DNA of 64,000 bases. Origin: Eutrigla gurnardus (Eukaryota > Chordata > Actinopteri > Perciformes > Triglidae). This document shows, piece by piece, positions 49,291 to 61,139 of this stretch. The stretch is taken from the NCBI GenBank assembly GCA_963514095.1, contig OY741270.1:19566554-19630553 (forward strand), read 5' to 3'. The stretch's first letter is position 1; each line of letters starts with the position of its first letter. Below the pieces are notes generated by a model. The model had not been told where the DNA came from. It did no database searches and saw only the letters and a list, made by a program, of their open reading frames with translations. A program made the translations under genes and the position numbers.

Positions 49291-49916
49291 CTTTGAAAAA
49301 AGGGAGGAAATGTTTAAAATACAGCAGCACGTAGACATCTGCTGCTCGATTTCTGTCGCCACTCATTAATAACTACAATGAAACAAAGTGCTACTTATTT
49401 CACTCAGCTTTCAAAGCATTGACGATAAGAAAACGATCATAATGTTATTAAATAAATATTAAATACTCATTTCGCGAAAGCCTTTGTTTAACAATCACGT
49501 GATGTTTTTTTTTTTTTTTATTAGGGCGGTTGGAGTTCTCCCACTTCTCAAAATTACCCAGACTTTCTCTGATAGCTTTGACACTTTCTCAATTTTTGAC
49601 TCAAAGCACCCCGAGCAAATATTTGAAAGCCTTTTCAGACGAAAGCAAACTTGAGACCCCGGGTTGGCAAACATTTACAGTATATATCAGACAGACCTCA
49701 TATACAGTCACATGTGCCCCTAACTCATTATCAACTTCCGAAGCCCAAAGCATGATCACAATAATCTTATTTTAATTTGAGTTATATTACAGGAGGGGGT
49801 AGGGGGGGGGGTTGAATAATCAGATTGTCCTAGTTGGAGTGGGGAGAGTTGGCCAATGTCTGAGAATACTTCCAGATGGTGTTGAGCCGGCAGACTGGCA
49901 CTGTGGATGAGCTGGG

Positions 49917-50215
49917 GACCCCCCCTCCCTCAGACAGCGTGCCATGCCCTCACCCCTCCACCCTCTGCTCCCTCTTCCTCACATAGTTTCTCGTTTCCTT
50001 TCCAATCTCACTATTCCTGCCCCCTTCTCATTTCCTTCTCCCACCTCTCCATCTCATTGTCCCGTCCCTCCCATCTCGCCCAGCCCTTAACCCCTCCCTC
50101 CTCTCTCTCTCCCTGCCTCCCCACATCTTTTTGCTTATCCAAACAGGGCAGTGTGTTGCTCCACCAAAAGCCCAGGGCCAAAGCACACCCCCCTCCCCCT
50201 CTTTTCCCCCAGCCT
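49917..50215. repeat. Polypyrimidine-rich tract
   Basis: About 300 bases dominated by C and T with only scattered purines, ending near 50215. It has no single repeat unit. Such tracts create long spurious open frames and may form triplex DNA. Confidence 0.7.
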
Positions 50216-51119
50216 CCTCACCATCCTACGGGGGGCGACAGAGCCCTGCCCTCCGATTACACTGGGGGCGCAGGGTTAGAATACAGCCCTGAGGGCCGGC
50301 AGCTGTCAATTAGTGATAACTGCCGAGAAAGAGACGCACGCACACGCGTGTGTGCACACGCACACTCCCTCCCTCCCTCCCCCCCGCCCCTTTGCTCCTT
50401 CGTTAATCAGAGGGCCATCACCTAGCAACGGTCCTGAAGAAGTCCTCAATGGGGATGCCTGGCGAGAGGCGCACACACAGAAATGACGACGGCGTGGAGT
50501 TAGGGATGGAGAGAGAATGATGAGTGGTAGAGGGGGGTAGATGGAAAGAGGATAATGAAACCTCTTCAAAGGACATTTTGACGCGAGACAGCCACCGTCC
50601 GTGCGAGCGTTATTTATACGCCGTCCTACATATCCACAGGTGTTCGCGTAGCCTCCTTTCGCTGAAGACGTTAGTTATTGTTTTAATAAACTTTGGATGT
50701 TTTTTTTTTTTTGTATGTGTCTCTCCCCCTGTTAATACCGCGCATGATGATGAGGTGTAGTAATATGCATGAAAATTGAACGCGTCTCAATCAGGGAGGG
50801 CTTTTGAGGGATGAGCACACAGAAATAGTTTCATTGAAAAGAAAGTGATGGCCCGCTGCTTAATGCATTCACTTCATCAGCCAACCTCATTGCCTTGTTC
50901 CTCCAGGCGAGTTTGGTTCCTCTCGCAAACACATTAATATGAGGTGAATATGACTGCTGCATACCGGAGCCAACCGCCCGCCCGCCCGCCACCTCTGTCT
51001 GACAGAGTGGCAGCACATAGAGCCATGAACAGGTGATAAATCCTTGTCAGGTTTTATTAAAACCCAGCCAGGCCAAACAGAACACCTCATATTGAGCTGT
51101 AATACCCAAGGAGACACTG

Positions 51120-51122
<3 letters not shown>

Positions 51123-51177
<55 letters not shown>
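51123..51177. repeat. (GA)27 microsatellite
   Basis: Perfect GA for about 55 bases, followed by GGGA and a G11 run (to about 51197). Confidence 0.95.
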
Positions 51178-51186
<9 letters not shown>

Positions 51187-51358
51187 GGGGGGGGGGGTCT
51201 TCCTGTTTGGTATGCTCTCCAGCAGTGAACTACTGTCTCTTCTCTGATGTCATTAAAGTGGAAGTGGAGGAGGAATAAAATAAACCCCTCCAAGAACACA
51301 CAGGACACCCACCCACCCACCCTCCCTCCCACACACACACACACACGAACACACACCT

Positions 51359-51372
51359 CTGCCCCCTGCTGG
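51359..51372 (-). promoter_or_regulatory. CTCF-like core motif (best match)
   Basis: Read on the minus strand the site is CCAGCAGGGGGCAG, a complete match to the CTCF core consensus. A weaker partial match (ACCAGGGGGCAGG) follows on the plus strand at about 51381. Confidence 0.5.
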
Positions 51373-51829
51373 TTTGCCAGACCAGGGGGCAGGTTGTCAT
51401 TACTTCCTCCTAAATCCCCACTGCTAGAAATGATATGGCACTGAATTGAAAGCTGTGTCATCGTACAGAAAGTGCAAGGTGAACCTTTAAGTCTCGATTA
51501 CAACTAAAGTCATCGAAAGTCAGATATGCTTGTGCCTTTTTTTTTTTGTGTGTGTGAAGCTGACCCCCAATATTTCCTATTAAAAAACTGGGACGAGATG
51601 ATCTCCTCACACTGCAGATGTGCACATCTGGATACACTCTTCTCCTCAACGCGCAGACAAACACACCACGAGGATTACGCCGTAAAAGACCAAACGTCTC
51701 TGGAGGCCAATTTATGAATTTCTTTAAATATTACATGTTCCTCCTCTCCTCCACCTCAAGGTGTTTTTTTTTTTTCCACAGTCGACCTCACGGCGGCTTC
51801 GACCTGCTGACTGGACAACAATAGAAAAT

Positions 51830-51960
51830 CATCACTTTGCTCATTATTTATTTACCTGGCAAGAGGAGCACTTTTGAGACAATTAATCAAGTCGGTGAAA
51901 GATTTATAAGCAGCTTGACCGGAGCGCTCAGACAGCAAATGGGGCAGGTTGTCAAATACT
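51830..51960. promoter_or_regulatory. Candidate conserved non-coding block
   Basis: TCATTATTTATTTACC, ACAATTAATCAAG and GATTTATAAGC lie within 100 bases of complex sequence. Homeodomain and forkhead-like cores; inference only. Confidence 0.25.
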
Positions 51961-52620
51961 GGGAGTGATCTGTGCAAACCAATTACTCTGTCATGTCGTG
52001 ACGACCCAAATAACCCGCGCCGGGGCTGTTGGGAAAAAATATGAGGCTGAAAGTATGCCTGTGATGCCTGCGGTGTTAGTTCAATGCTGGAGCAACAGAC
52101 TGGACCCTGTCATCACTCCGCGGGGAGGACAAATCAACCCACTCACTTGAGGAATGAATGCACCTCGTAGGGGCCGGCTGCGTAAAAAAAAAAAAAAAAA
52201 AGAGAGTCCAACACTCACATATGGGATGGTGAACAATAGCTAAACGGGGCTGACAGTGACGTGTGGCTTCACGGCCGAGTGCACTCACCGTATGTAAAAG
52301 CTTGTGTCACCTCAGCACATTTCAGCAGGACCGTCTGAAAGGAGATAGCCAGGCTCCTTTTCCTCCCTCCCTCCATTTTTTTTCTTTTTTTCTCTCCCCG
52401 TCCCTCTCTCTCTCTCTCCCCCGTCTCCCTCCTCCGTGTCTTTGTCCTTGATGACCAAGCTGTTGGGTGGTCCGTCTGACCGCGCTGACCCTTTGTGCTT
52501 GGGCTGACGTAAATTTGCTAATGGTTTCGCATCTTGCTCCTTCCTGTGACAGGGCCCCGTTCTGCGCTCAGCTGATGGGAGCCCGTTCCCCCGCAGAGGG
52601 AGATGGGTCTGATGGGAGCT

Positions 52621-52680
<60 letters not shown>

Positions 52681-53934
52681 TGTGTGTGTGTGTGCGCGTG
52701 TGTGTGTGAGGATGGTAGTTGGGAATATCTCTGTATTTCCAGTGCTGCCCTGAAGACTAAGCAGAAGTGTAGAAAGGCAGATTCCACAGCACACATACAG
52801 ATGCTGCTCTGGGCCTCTGACACACATTTCAGTCCGGTTCTATTCCAGTTTGTGTGTTAGTGAGCACTAACGTGTTTGACCATCTTTTTTTGCCAGCAAG
52901 GTCAGAGAGCAAAGGCATGGCTTCCCGCCAGACGCAAACCTCAGGCACAAACCTCACAGATCAACTTTTTCTTTGTGATTTCTTTTTTGTTTTTTTTTGT
53001 TTACAAATGTTCATGTTCGACTGACTGAAGCACAAAAAGTTCATCAGGTTTTTGATTTCCGTTCATGCCAGACAAAATGTTTTCAGTAAATTGTGACCTT
53101 TCTTTTAGAAACTGAAATATTTGGCTGCGCAAGTCAGCAAACTTTGAAACCGTGCCGGAGCTCTGAAGCCCCGCGTAGCGAGATAAGATGTATTTTAGTT
53201 CACTTAGAATATCAAAACATGCAAACTACTGTTCAACAGTTTGGGATCGCTTGCAACAAAAAGCTTGATCTCCTTACAGTCAGATGGCTGAGAGGACTGC
53301 TCTATATTTTTGAATCGGCGTTCAAGCTTTTAGGTTGTTGAAAGTCCTCTTTATGAACATGTGTCATTTTGATACTTTCGTTTAGTGCTTTTACAGAGAA
53401 GAAAATATTATACAGTGATACAAACAGACAGAAGGAGACAAATATCCTTCTGAGCGACAGTTGCTTAGTTCCTGTTTCAGCGTCGAATGCACAGGTGGAA
53501 TATTGGCTATAATATTAAAAGGTGTGATGCTTAAGTAAAGCTATTCTTAAACATTACATTTAATTAAGTTAGCAGTGTTGGAATGAGATCACAGAATATC
53601 AGCTGAATGTGCTACTGGCTGATAAATCACAGTTTAACCCTGTTCAGTCTAACCACTGAGTAGGCTCCATAAGACAGAGAAAAAACATGCAAAATATTTA
53701 GCATGAATACAAACAGCATTGTGGTTCACTTATGGTCATTTCTGGACAGGTAAATGGTTCCAAACGTATTCTCTATGATATGTCAGACTGGGGATATCAA
53801 CTAAATGTGAGTTTTAATCATTTACTTCTTCATCTTTTGGGGACGAGATATGTCAAATGTAAATAATACATTCTGAGTTTTTTAATATCTGTTCAAAAAT
53901 AAGTAAACCATCAATACGACAGGTGACTCCAGTG
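51961..53934. other. Intergenic sequence, no gene seen
   Basis: A18 at 52184-52201, a CT-rich segment near 52360-52440 and a long TG repeat at 52622 dominate the first part. From 52860 on the sequence is AT-rich and unique with no frame above 82 codons. Confidence 0.5.
52622..52708. repeat. Interrupted (TG)43 with CGCG steps
   Basis: About 87 bases of alternating TG with two CGCG interruptions near 52677 and 52695. The strict purine-pyrimidine alternation is kept through the CGCG steps, so Z-DNA potential is unbroken. Overlapping frames of 80-171 codons here are spurious. Confidence 0.95.
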
Positions 53935-54097
53935 TTAGGTCCTGTTCACACTACACCTTTCCGGATGAGGGAAGGCGTGTCTGGCTCATGGGTGGAAGCC
54001 TTTGTGGACGCAGTCAGCAGCCATTGAAATCGCCTCCCGCTAGCTTCCTTATAATTATAGTGCAAAATGGATCCCATTATAGCCAGAAGAGTGCTAC

Positions 54098-54790
54098 TTA
54101 AAGGAGTCATAACCTGGTTTTATACGTATCCAGCCCCCCTTGGATCGCTTTGGATCAATTCGTAAAACTTATTAGAAAAAAAAAAAAAAAATTTAATCAA
54201 ACATTGAGCTTGTTCTGACCCTTTTTCGTACCGCGATTTTATCACGCGAGATTACGCGCGAGGTTTTGACTGGTCCGGATGTGCATTGTATAATATGTAA
54301 TGAGGCGCGCGTTGATTCGCCGCAGGAAGGACAGAGCCGGGGGGGGGCTTGCCTGCATGCAGACTCCAAAACATAAACAGCCCCCTGTCATGGCGCACAC
54401 ACTAAATGACGAACCTTACGGAATTCAGGCATTTATGTACGAACCAGAGTCGGAACCCGAACCGGAGAGTGAAGAGCCAGAGACGGTTGAAGAGACACGT
54501 TTACAGCAGGACGTCAGGTAGCGGACGGGGGGGGGGGGGTTGGGTGGTGAAAGAGGGGTGGGCTTATGCAAGTAGCCTCCACGGTGACGTCACCGTAGGC
54601 GCAGAATCAAAATCTCGTGCTTTAGGAATGCACACCCTTGTGTGCTATTCCTGTTCGGAAAAAGAGCAGAAGCGAAAAAACGGCGCCACTTTCAAACTCC
54701 AGCCTTTCAGGCAAGTTTCAACTGAGGTCAAACACAGATATGCATGTTTTAACAAGAGAAATTGCGATTTCCTGGTGATGACTCCTTTAA
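54098..54790 (+). mobile_element. TTAA-flanked Kolobok/T2-like non-autonomous transposon
   Basis: TTAA at 54098-54101 and at 54787-54790 bracket 685 bases whose ends are inverted: AGGAGTCATAACCTGG on the left and AGGAGTCATCACCAGG on the complement of the right. AGGAG fits the AGGRR terminal rule known for T2/Kolobok elements, which also duplicate TTAA. The interior holds an exon-like open frame (54300-54521), a G13 run (54527-54539) and a pyrimidine tract ending in CAG at about 54710. No transposase is present. It is therefore best read as an internally deleted copy of a larger coding element. Its termini differ from those of the fold-back element at 15641, so the two are separate families. 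Confidence 0.8.
54300..54521 (+). pseudogene. First-exon relic of a transposon-borne P2X7-C-domain-like protein
   Basis: An open frame of 73 codons inside the TTAA element. Its second half is acidic, with YGIQAFMYEP near residue 40 followed by a Glu/Pro/Ser stretch and ending RLQQDV. In fish, many predicted P2X7-like proteins, some linked to transposons, start with a similar FEP-type acidic segment and an RL..DV motif just before a cysteine-rich zinc-binding domain (recalled, not searched). Here the frame reaches a splice-donor-like CAG/GTAGCG at 54515-54523 and stops; the cysteine-rich domain is absent. I infer that an internal deletion removed the following exons. It is not a functional gene. 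Confidence 0.4.
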
Positions 54791-55140
54791 GTAATTCAGT
54801 CCCATATTAACACAGGAACTGATCGTAAAGAATCGGCCTGTTCCCAACCGCAATGATTAACCCTTCCTCCATGTTTTGTTTACATCGACTTTTTAGTGTG
54901 ATTTCCCTGGTCGTACAAAAACGGCGATTTTATTGGCCGGCATCAGAGTAGTTTATTTGCATATATTTGCATGACACGATCTGATTGGCTGAAAAGAGTT
55001 TTTTCACACGATCGACACAAGCGATGCAGTGAAACGGACCCACAATCCATTTCGGCATAACGTGACGCAAGCCCATGCAAAGTCAATGAGGTCCATCAAC
55101 AGAAAGGTGGAGTGCAAACAGGCCCTCGATCTCGGAGTGA

Positions 55141-55154
55141 GCCCCCTAGTGGTG
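55141..55154 (-). promoter_or_regulatory. CTCF-like core motif
   Basis: Minus strand reads CACCACTAGGGGGC, containing the CCACTAGGGGGC core. The base after the core departs from consensus. Confidence 0.35.
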
Positions 55155-56844
55155 AGCGTGACCTGGCACACGCAGCAACTGTAGTCCTATTACTGAGCCA
55201 GGACTTTTTTTTTGTCAGGGAGGGATTGATTCTGTGCACCGGCGTCCAAAAACGTCCAGCAAATTGTCTGCAGAGTAAACCACAAGATAAGGTGATAAGT
55301 TTGAAAACTGTATATGTTATATATGGTGGTTCTCCAACCAAAAAAGGGCAGAAAGCATTTTCCTTCATTATATTTAACCAGAACGTGTGCGGTTCTCACA
55401 TAATTACCATTTTATCTTGCGCTCCCATGGTAAACACATGCAAATCCGGGGCTATAAAGAGCATGTTACCCTGCCTTGTTATCGTTACACTATAGCTCTC
55501 ACAGCTGGAAGGTCTTAGGAAACCTTGGCAGAAACCCGTTGGATGGCGTTCGCTAAAAAACTGTCCACATAAAAAAAATAACAAAGAGAGAGAGAGAGAG
55601 AGAGGACAGGCATTGATTCACCGTTCCTTGCTGTAATTCAGTCATCCATTTACTGTAAATACACAGCTGGTGGAAAGAAGAAAAAAAAAGCAAACTATGA
55701 TGTTTGGACTTCCAAATTAAAAAGACATCTTACAGCACCAGTTCGAGAGAGTGCCCGCTCTCAAATCCCTTCTTATAGCTCGCCCTCCCTTTTATAAACA
55801 TCGCAATCAGCGCATCTCTCCGTCTTGCCGCGTCGAACCCCGCAAACCAAAATCAGATCACGTTTAAAACTGTCTTCCAGCCAGGGGTTTTTAGGGGAGG
55901 AGTGTTTTACAACAGGAGACAGGGAAAGTGAGAGAGCGGGACTAGCCTGGGACGGGTCAGGGTTGAAGTGCGGCGCGCTGACGCGCGGGCTAGCCTGTAA
56001 ACAGAGGCACACCTGCCGCTCGGCAAGTGTCGGCCCGCTGAAGGGGAGGCGAGCCGCCGCGGCGTCTCCCGGCCTTGTTTGCACTGTAACCAAACAGAGA
56101 GGAAAGAAAAAAAAGAGAGGCCTTCAAAGACAACCTGACTCTCTGTAATCACTCACTGATTCGGGGGCTTTGATCTCGGGGAGGGGGGGGAGAGAGAGAA
56201 AATAATTACACGTTTTTCTCGGTGCCCTTCTGCGATGAATGAAAGAGCGGTGTTAGATGCGAATCGTATGGTAATGGGAGGTTGTCTGCGCGAATGTGAT
56301 GGGGAGGTGTTGAATGCTACTTGAGGGAAATAAAACAAGACCCGCTGAGACATTTTTGTTCTACCAGCCCTGAGAGTTTCTGGCAAGCAGCCTCCTCACG
56401 CTGCCTCACGCAGAACACAGAGGAGGGCGATATGTTGGCGGGGTGGTCTGACACCATCCACGCGAGAGGGGAGGACACACCGACTGACTGACTGACCACT
56501 CTGCATTTCAAAGTGTCCTCTCTTAATTTGTGCCGTGGCCCGCTTTTATTTCGTGCTGAATCCTTTCATGAGTGTCTCCCTGTGATCTGTGAGATGACGG
56601 CTCTGACTGAGAACGGTAATAGGATTCTATTTTGCAGACATTTATTTTTATTTTCCTTTCATGTATCGGCGTGGAAGCCCGAGACATCAAGTAGTCGCAG
56701 GGAGAGAGAGACATCCTTATTTGTAACATAATGAATCTGAGCACACAAGGCCATCGTCGAGAGGTCTAGACGGACACTTGGAGGGAAAAAAGGTTGTCTG
56801 GACGGAGAGAATTGGACTTGAAGATGAACCAAAAAAAAAAAAAA

Positions 56845-56873
56845 ACATTAGTGAAGTGGTACGTCACTAATGT
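56845..56873. other. Perfect 10-bp hairpin
   Basis: ACATTAGTGA (56845-56854) pairs fully with TCACTAATGT (56864-56873) across a 9-base loop. It directly follows an A15 run. Too short for a microRNA precursor; function unknown. Confidence 0.7.
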
Positions 56874-57986
56874 GTGTGATTTTTCATGGGCGGCGACACC
56901 TCTGACTTGATAAAGCGTCTGTTTCCATGTTGGGCTTTGAGTATATGTTTCATAATAGATGAAAAGTGATTGAATGTTCTGGTCAGAAAACCCAGCTTGC
57001 CTTGACTCTTATGCAATTATGAGCTGGATGTGAGGACGCGTAATCAATTGAGAAATCCATGACAGTTCCCCCATTCGGAACACTTGGGAAGACAGCCAGT
57101 CATCCTTCACGTGCCCTTTGTGACGGATGCATCTACTCCTCATCTACAACATGTATGACCATATTGCACACACACACACACACACACGCCGCATTGGATC
57201 GTGCATTATGTATTGGGGTTGTCTAAACATGATGATGGTGAAACCGGCAATAAGTATCAGTCATCCCAGCCGCCGCCGCCGAGCTTCTGCTGTGAGCGAT
57301 CGGGCCTTGAGAGGGCTGAGTCTGAGTGCTCCGAGTCTCCACTGTGACTGCATCTGCAGGCTGTGACCCCACAAATAGAAGTGACCTCACTCGGCTGCTC
57401 TCCATAATGTTGTGTTTGACTGCTAAAAGCATTTTCAGAGGAGATAAAACACACTTTCTTCTCACCATTTCTACTATTTTTTTGTCGTTTTCCTGGCAAG
57501 CCTCTGGTGGTCGTCCAGATGAGGACCGTTCTGGTTCAAGGTTTCTGACTTCCACAAGAAAGGAGCTGTTTGCACCAGTTTCCTACCAAGAGTCAACACT
57601 GGTTTCTTTTAAGTCGTTTAATGTCCCGACTTTAGAGTGTATTCCACCGATGTCTTGTTTCCTATTTCTGTACGTGTTAAATACAGAATATGTGACACGG
57701 TGGTGTGGAGGATTTCAAGTTGGGTAAGGTCCCTGTGGCAAACTTTTTACTGGTTATGAAACAGCATCGATTTAATACTGATGCCTCTTTATGAGCCACA
57801 TATAATATGTGATTGGTGCCGGTGGGTCGGATTCTGCTTGAGATCTGATGAAATCATGCAGGGTCACCAGAACCTCCTTTGGCGGTTAGCGATAGGGAGC
57901 GATGGGGACCGCCAAACACAAAATTACAGCTCCTTTAGCTTTAAAGGCATTTTTCATACCGGTGACTAATTATGTTTTCCAATATG

Positions 57987-57990
<4 letters not shown>

Positions 57991-58048
<58 letters not shown>
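57991..58048. repeat. (AT)29 microsatellite
   Basis: Uninterrupted AT for 58 bases; self-complementary and able to extrude as a cruciform. Confidence 0.95.
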
Positions 58049-58053
<5 letters not shown>

Positions 58054-58392
58054 GTATTTGATTATGTTGTTCCAGGAATCTGCCCAACACTTTAAACTAG
58101 TCAGCTATAGAAGTCTGGCCCACATCTTACCTACAAATATAAAAAAACAGAGGTGGTGGATAAAAAAAAAAAAAAGCTCATTTGCATAATAATCTTTTGA
58201 CAACGGCAATGACAAACAACCTACAGTATTGTGTTTGTTCAGGTATGGTGCATATGTCTATTTCCAGTAGAAAACAAAGAGTGTAAACACCCTGTGTTGT
58301 GGCGATACACGGCAGCCCAGCAGTGGCGTCCGTACCACATCATGTGTAATACAAAGAGGACACATTGCTGTAGGTAAGGTAGACCAGCACCT

Positions 58393-58415
58393 GGGGGGGG
58401 GGGGGGGGGGGGGGG
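58393..58415. repeat. G23 homopolymer
   Basis: Twenty-three consecutive G. Length is likely polymorphic or uncertain in assembly. Confidence 0.9.
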
Positions 58416-61122
58416 TTGCTGGGCTCTGCTGCTGTCAGGTCTGTGATCGGGCAGAGCAGGGACGCAAAGGAAGCGGGGATGGAGAGATGGAGGGAGGAGA
58501 AGGGGCGGAGAAGAGAGAGGGGAGGGGGGGGGGGAAATAGATGCAGATGAAAGAACAGACAGTGACAGATTCAGGAGAGAGGTGGCGAGGGAGGCGTGGA
58601 AGAGATGGAAGCCAGGAGAGGAGTGGAGGCAGGGAACCCAGCAGGTGTCCCCAGCACATCTGCCTCCCTCCGCTGCAGGTTCTCATCCTCAGCCAGGGGA
58701 GCGACGCCTCGGCTGCTGCCACGCAGGCGGGATGACTGAAAGACCCGGTAACCAATCTGTTACCGCGGGGGGTGCCTCTTCGTCTTTCGGTAAAAGTGAG
58801 AGAAGGAATGAATGGAAATAAAAAGGTTTGTTATAAGGCCATCGACAACCCACTTCAGTCCAATCAGCACTACACAGCTTGGAAAAGTGGTTTCAAACTG
58901 GATCGGATGGCAAAATGCCGTTCGTGATGAGGATAAGGACGTTTCTATAATTTGATTGAACAGCATCCCGGGTTTACTGACTGATGGCAGTCGGGCCCTG
59001 CTGTTCTCCTCTCTAAATCTAATCCTGTTTCTGTGTCGGTTGCTGTGTTTTTATTGTGTCTGACACCAGGTGGATTATGTCGGTTAATTCACAATGAATC
59101 AAACAAAGCTAATACTAATCCAGCGCGAGGCTTCGGTGTGATGTCTGACGCTCCGGATTAATTCACAACATTCCCCAACCAGCCTAATCCTTAACGAACC
59201 AGACGGGATGGTATCCTGGCTGACAGTTTCTGCCTCGTTATGGCGGGGGAGATATGCTTCACCTCCCTCTTCCCTCCAAAAAAAAAAAAAAAAATCCATT
59301 CTGATGAGCGAGACAAAGGGGAAGCCATTACAGAAAGAATAAACTGGGTAAAAACTTTCCCAACAGCTTTTCTTCAGCAGCCATTAAGCCCGTCTTGAAG
59401 CCTTTTGGAGTGTGTTCTGCTCCTCTTAAGGTTTAGGTTTTGACATTTTGAAATCAATATGAGGCAGGGAGATGTTTTTTTTTTTTTTTTTTACAGATTT
59501 GTGAAGCCTGGGTGAAAACACTTCAATCAGGCCTGCAGAGGATCTGACACAGGAGACTGGGGGATCGATCCATAATGAGTGGAGCCCTACCTGGGGTTCC
59601 ACACGAGGCTCGTCTCAGCTACCTCAAATCCAGCAAATCCACCATCTCCACTACATTCGCTGATTACATCAACTTGCTAAAGTATATTTTGTCGCCCAAA
59701 AAAAAACACCCCGTCGAGTTGTTGTTCAAGCTGATTTTGTCCTTTGTTGGAAAGATTTTTCTGTCAGAACTCCAGTGATTTATTTACAATTCATTGAAGG
59801 TGCAGCTACAGACTGCACAGACTGAATGGAGGGTAAATAACTGAAGAAAGTGATAACAATTGATCAATACCGATCAAGAAAAGCAGGTTTTAGTGCCGCA
59901 ATTATTGTGAAAGTGTCAGACAACAGATGAAGTGACAGGCGTTGAAATGCTTTGAAGAAATAAACTAGATAACACTTTAACACTATAAACTATAAAACGG
60001 TTTTCACACAGTCTAAAGTGACATCCGGAGTAATTTGGTTCAAATTAGGTTTACCCCTACATAACCCCTCCTCGCCACTGCGGCCCCAGTCACTGGTCCA
60101 GAAATGTATCGGCCATTTCAAAAGATGCTATTGTATCATCAAGCCAGCCTAGTTAATTAGGCATCCAGCCGGCCTTCCTCTATTGAATACACAGTCCCTC
60201 CGGGCCCCACAGCTGCTCCTACTATGGGGGTTAAGTGCTAAAACATGTTCCCCTCTACAACATGACTCACAGAGGTATAGCGCCAATGGATTTCCAGTTA
60301 CCTTCCAGTGCTCCCTTTGCGTTTGTCAAAGGGCAACTAAAAGGGAAAGCTGAAAGAGGTGATGATCTGATAACATATTTCATGAGCAAGTTTTTTTTTT
60401 AAAGCAAGGGGGAAAATGTTAACGCCAGTAGATTCTACCAATTTCATTTGCATTGGAAACTCCTTAACGGGTAGAAGCGTCTGCTGCCGACTTCAAACAG
60501 CAAAACCCGATAGCGTTCACCTCAAAAACTCCCTCTTCCTCCAGGAATCCAGAAGATTTCATCAACACCAAGTGACTCATTCTCCCGAAAATGTGATTTA
60601 CGCATGCGGACGGCTGTGTGTCAGCAGTTTGGAACGGCTTCGCCTCCGTCACATTAAAAATAATCACTGACCCAGCAGTAAAAGTCACCGAGATACTAAC
60701 ACCAACTCCCAAATAGCGCATGAAAAATATATTTTTTTTGTAAAGAAGTATATGGGAAAGCTGTCAAAGTATTCCGCCGTGAAGCATTAAAACGCTACGT
60801 AGCATTTTAGCGCCTAGTAAATCTGCTGTGTAATACAGTGATGCGAGACTTCCTCTTTGGCTGTGTCACTCCAGTGTGCGAGCCCCCTCCCCTCCGGCGG
60901 ATGTGTTATATGGCGAGTCGGTAAAGCGATCCAATGTGAAAACCATCTTCCCAAAGTCAGAGAAATGTGATGTGGATCGACGATGATAATAAATAGCCGC
61001 GATAACTGGGGGAGGAACCCATCATCCGGCGGTGAGATGGGTCTGCGCGAGGACGAAGCAGCCATAAAAGCCTGAATGAAGAGATGTAAAACAATAAGGC
61101 CAGAGAGGATGGGAGGAAAGGA

Positions 61123-61139
61123 GGGGGGGGGGGGGGGGG
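61123..61139. repeat. G17 homopolymer
   Basis: Seventeen consecutive G within a purine-rich tract. A further G14 run lies at 61510-61523. Confidence 0.9.

Larger units (their letters stand above)
49291..51829. other. Intergenic, pyrimidine-rich and GA-rich stretch, no gene seen
   Basis: A 172-codon plus frame (49907-50425) is an artefact of a roughly 300-base pyrimidine-rich tract (about 49917-50215) that reads as Ser/Pro/Leu. T15 lies at 49505-49519, G runs at 49795-49811, a GA repeat at 51123 and T-runs near 51538 and 51764. A strong CTCF-like motif lies at 51359-51372 on the minus strand. Confidence 0.5.
53935..55100. mobile_element. Possible older repeat hosting a TTAA element
   Basis: Sequence from GGTCCTGTTCACACTACACC (53938) up to about 54097, and from 54791 to about 55100, has the flavour of teleost DNA-transposon-derived repeats (ATCTGATTGGCTG near 54979, CGGCATAACGTGACGC near 55053, CCATGCAAAGTCAATG near 55074). 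It would be one unit split by the insertion at 54098-54790. No second copy is in the window, so this is a resemblance call. Confidence 0.25.
55101..57976. other. Intergenic sequence with a CpG-rich patch, no gene seen
   Basis: Frames up to 133 codons (57326-57727) show no domain. A short CpG-dense patch lies at about 55935-56090 with GCGGCGCGCTGACGCGCGGG-type sequence. A GA run lies near 55586-55604, A15 at 56831-56845, a 10-bp perfect hairpin at 56845-56873 and a CA run near 57168-57187. A minus-strand CTCF-like core sits at 55141-55154. Confidence 0.5.

Noticed and set aside
49907..50425. 172-codon plus-strand frame
   Set aside because: Explained by the pyrimidine-rich tract, which rarely produces stop codons.
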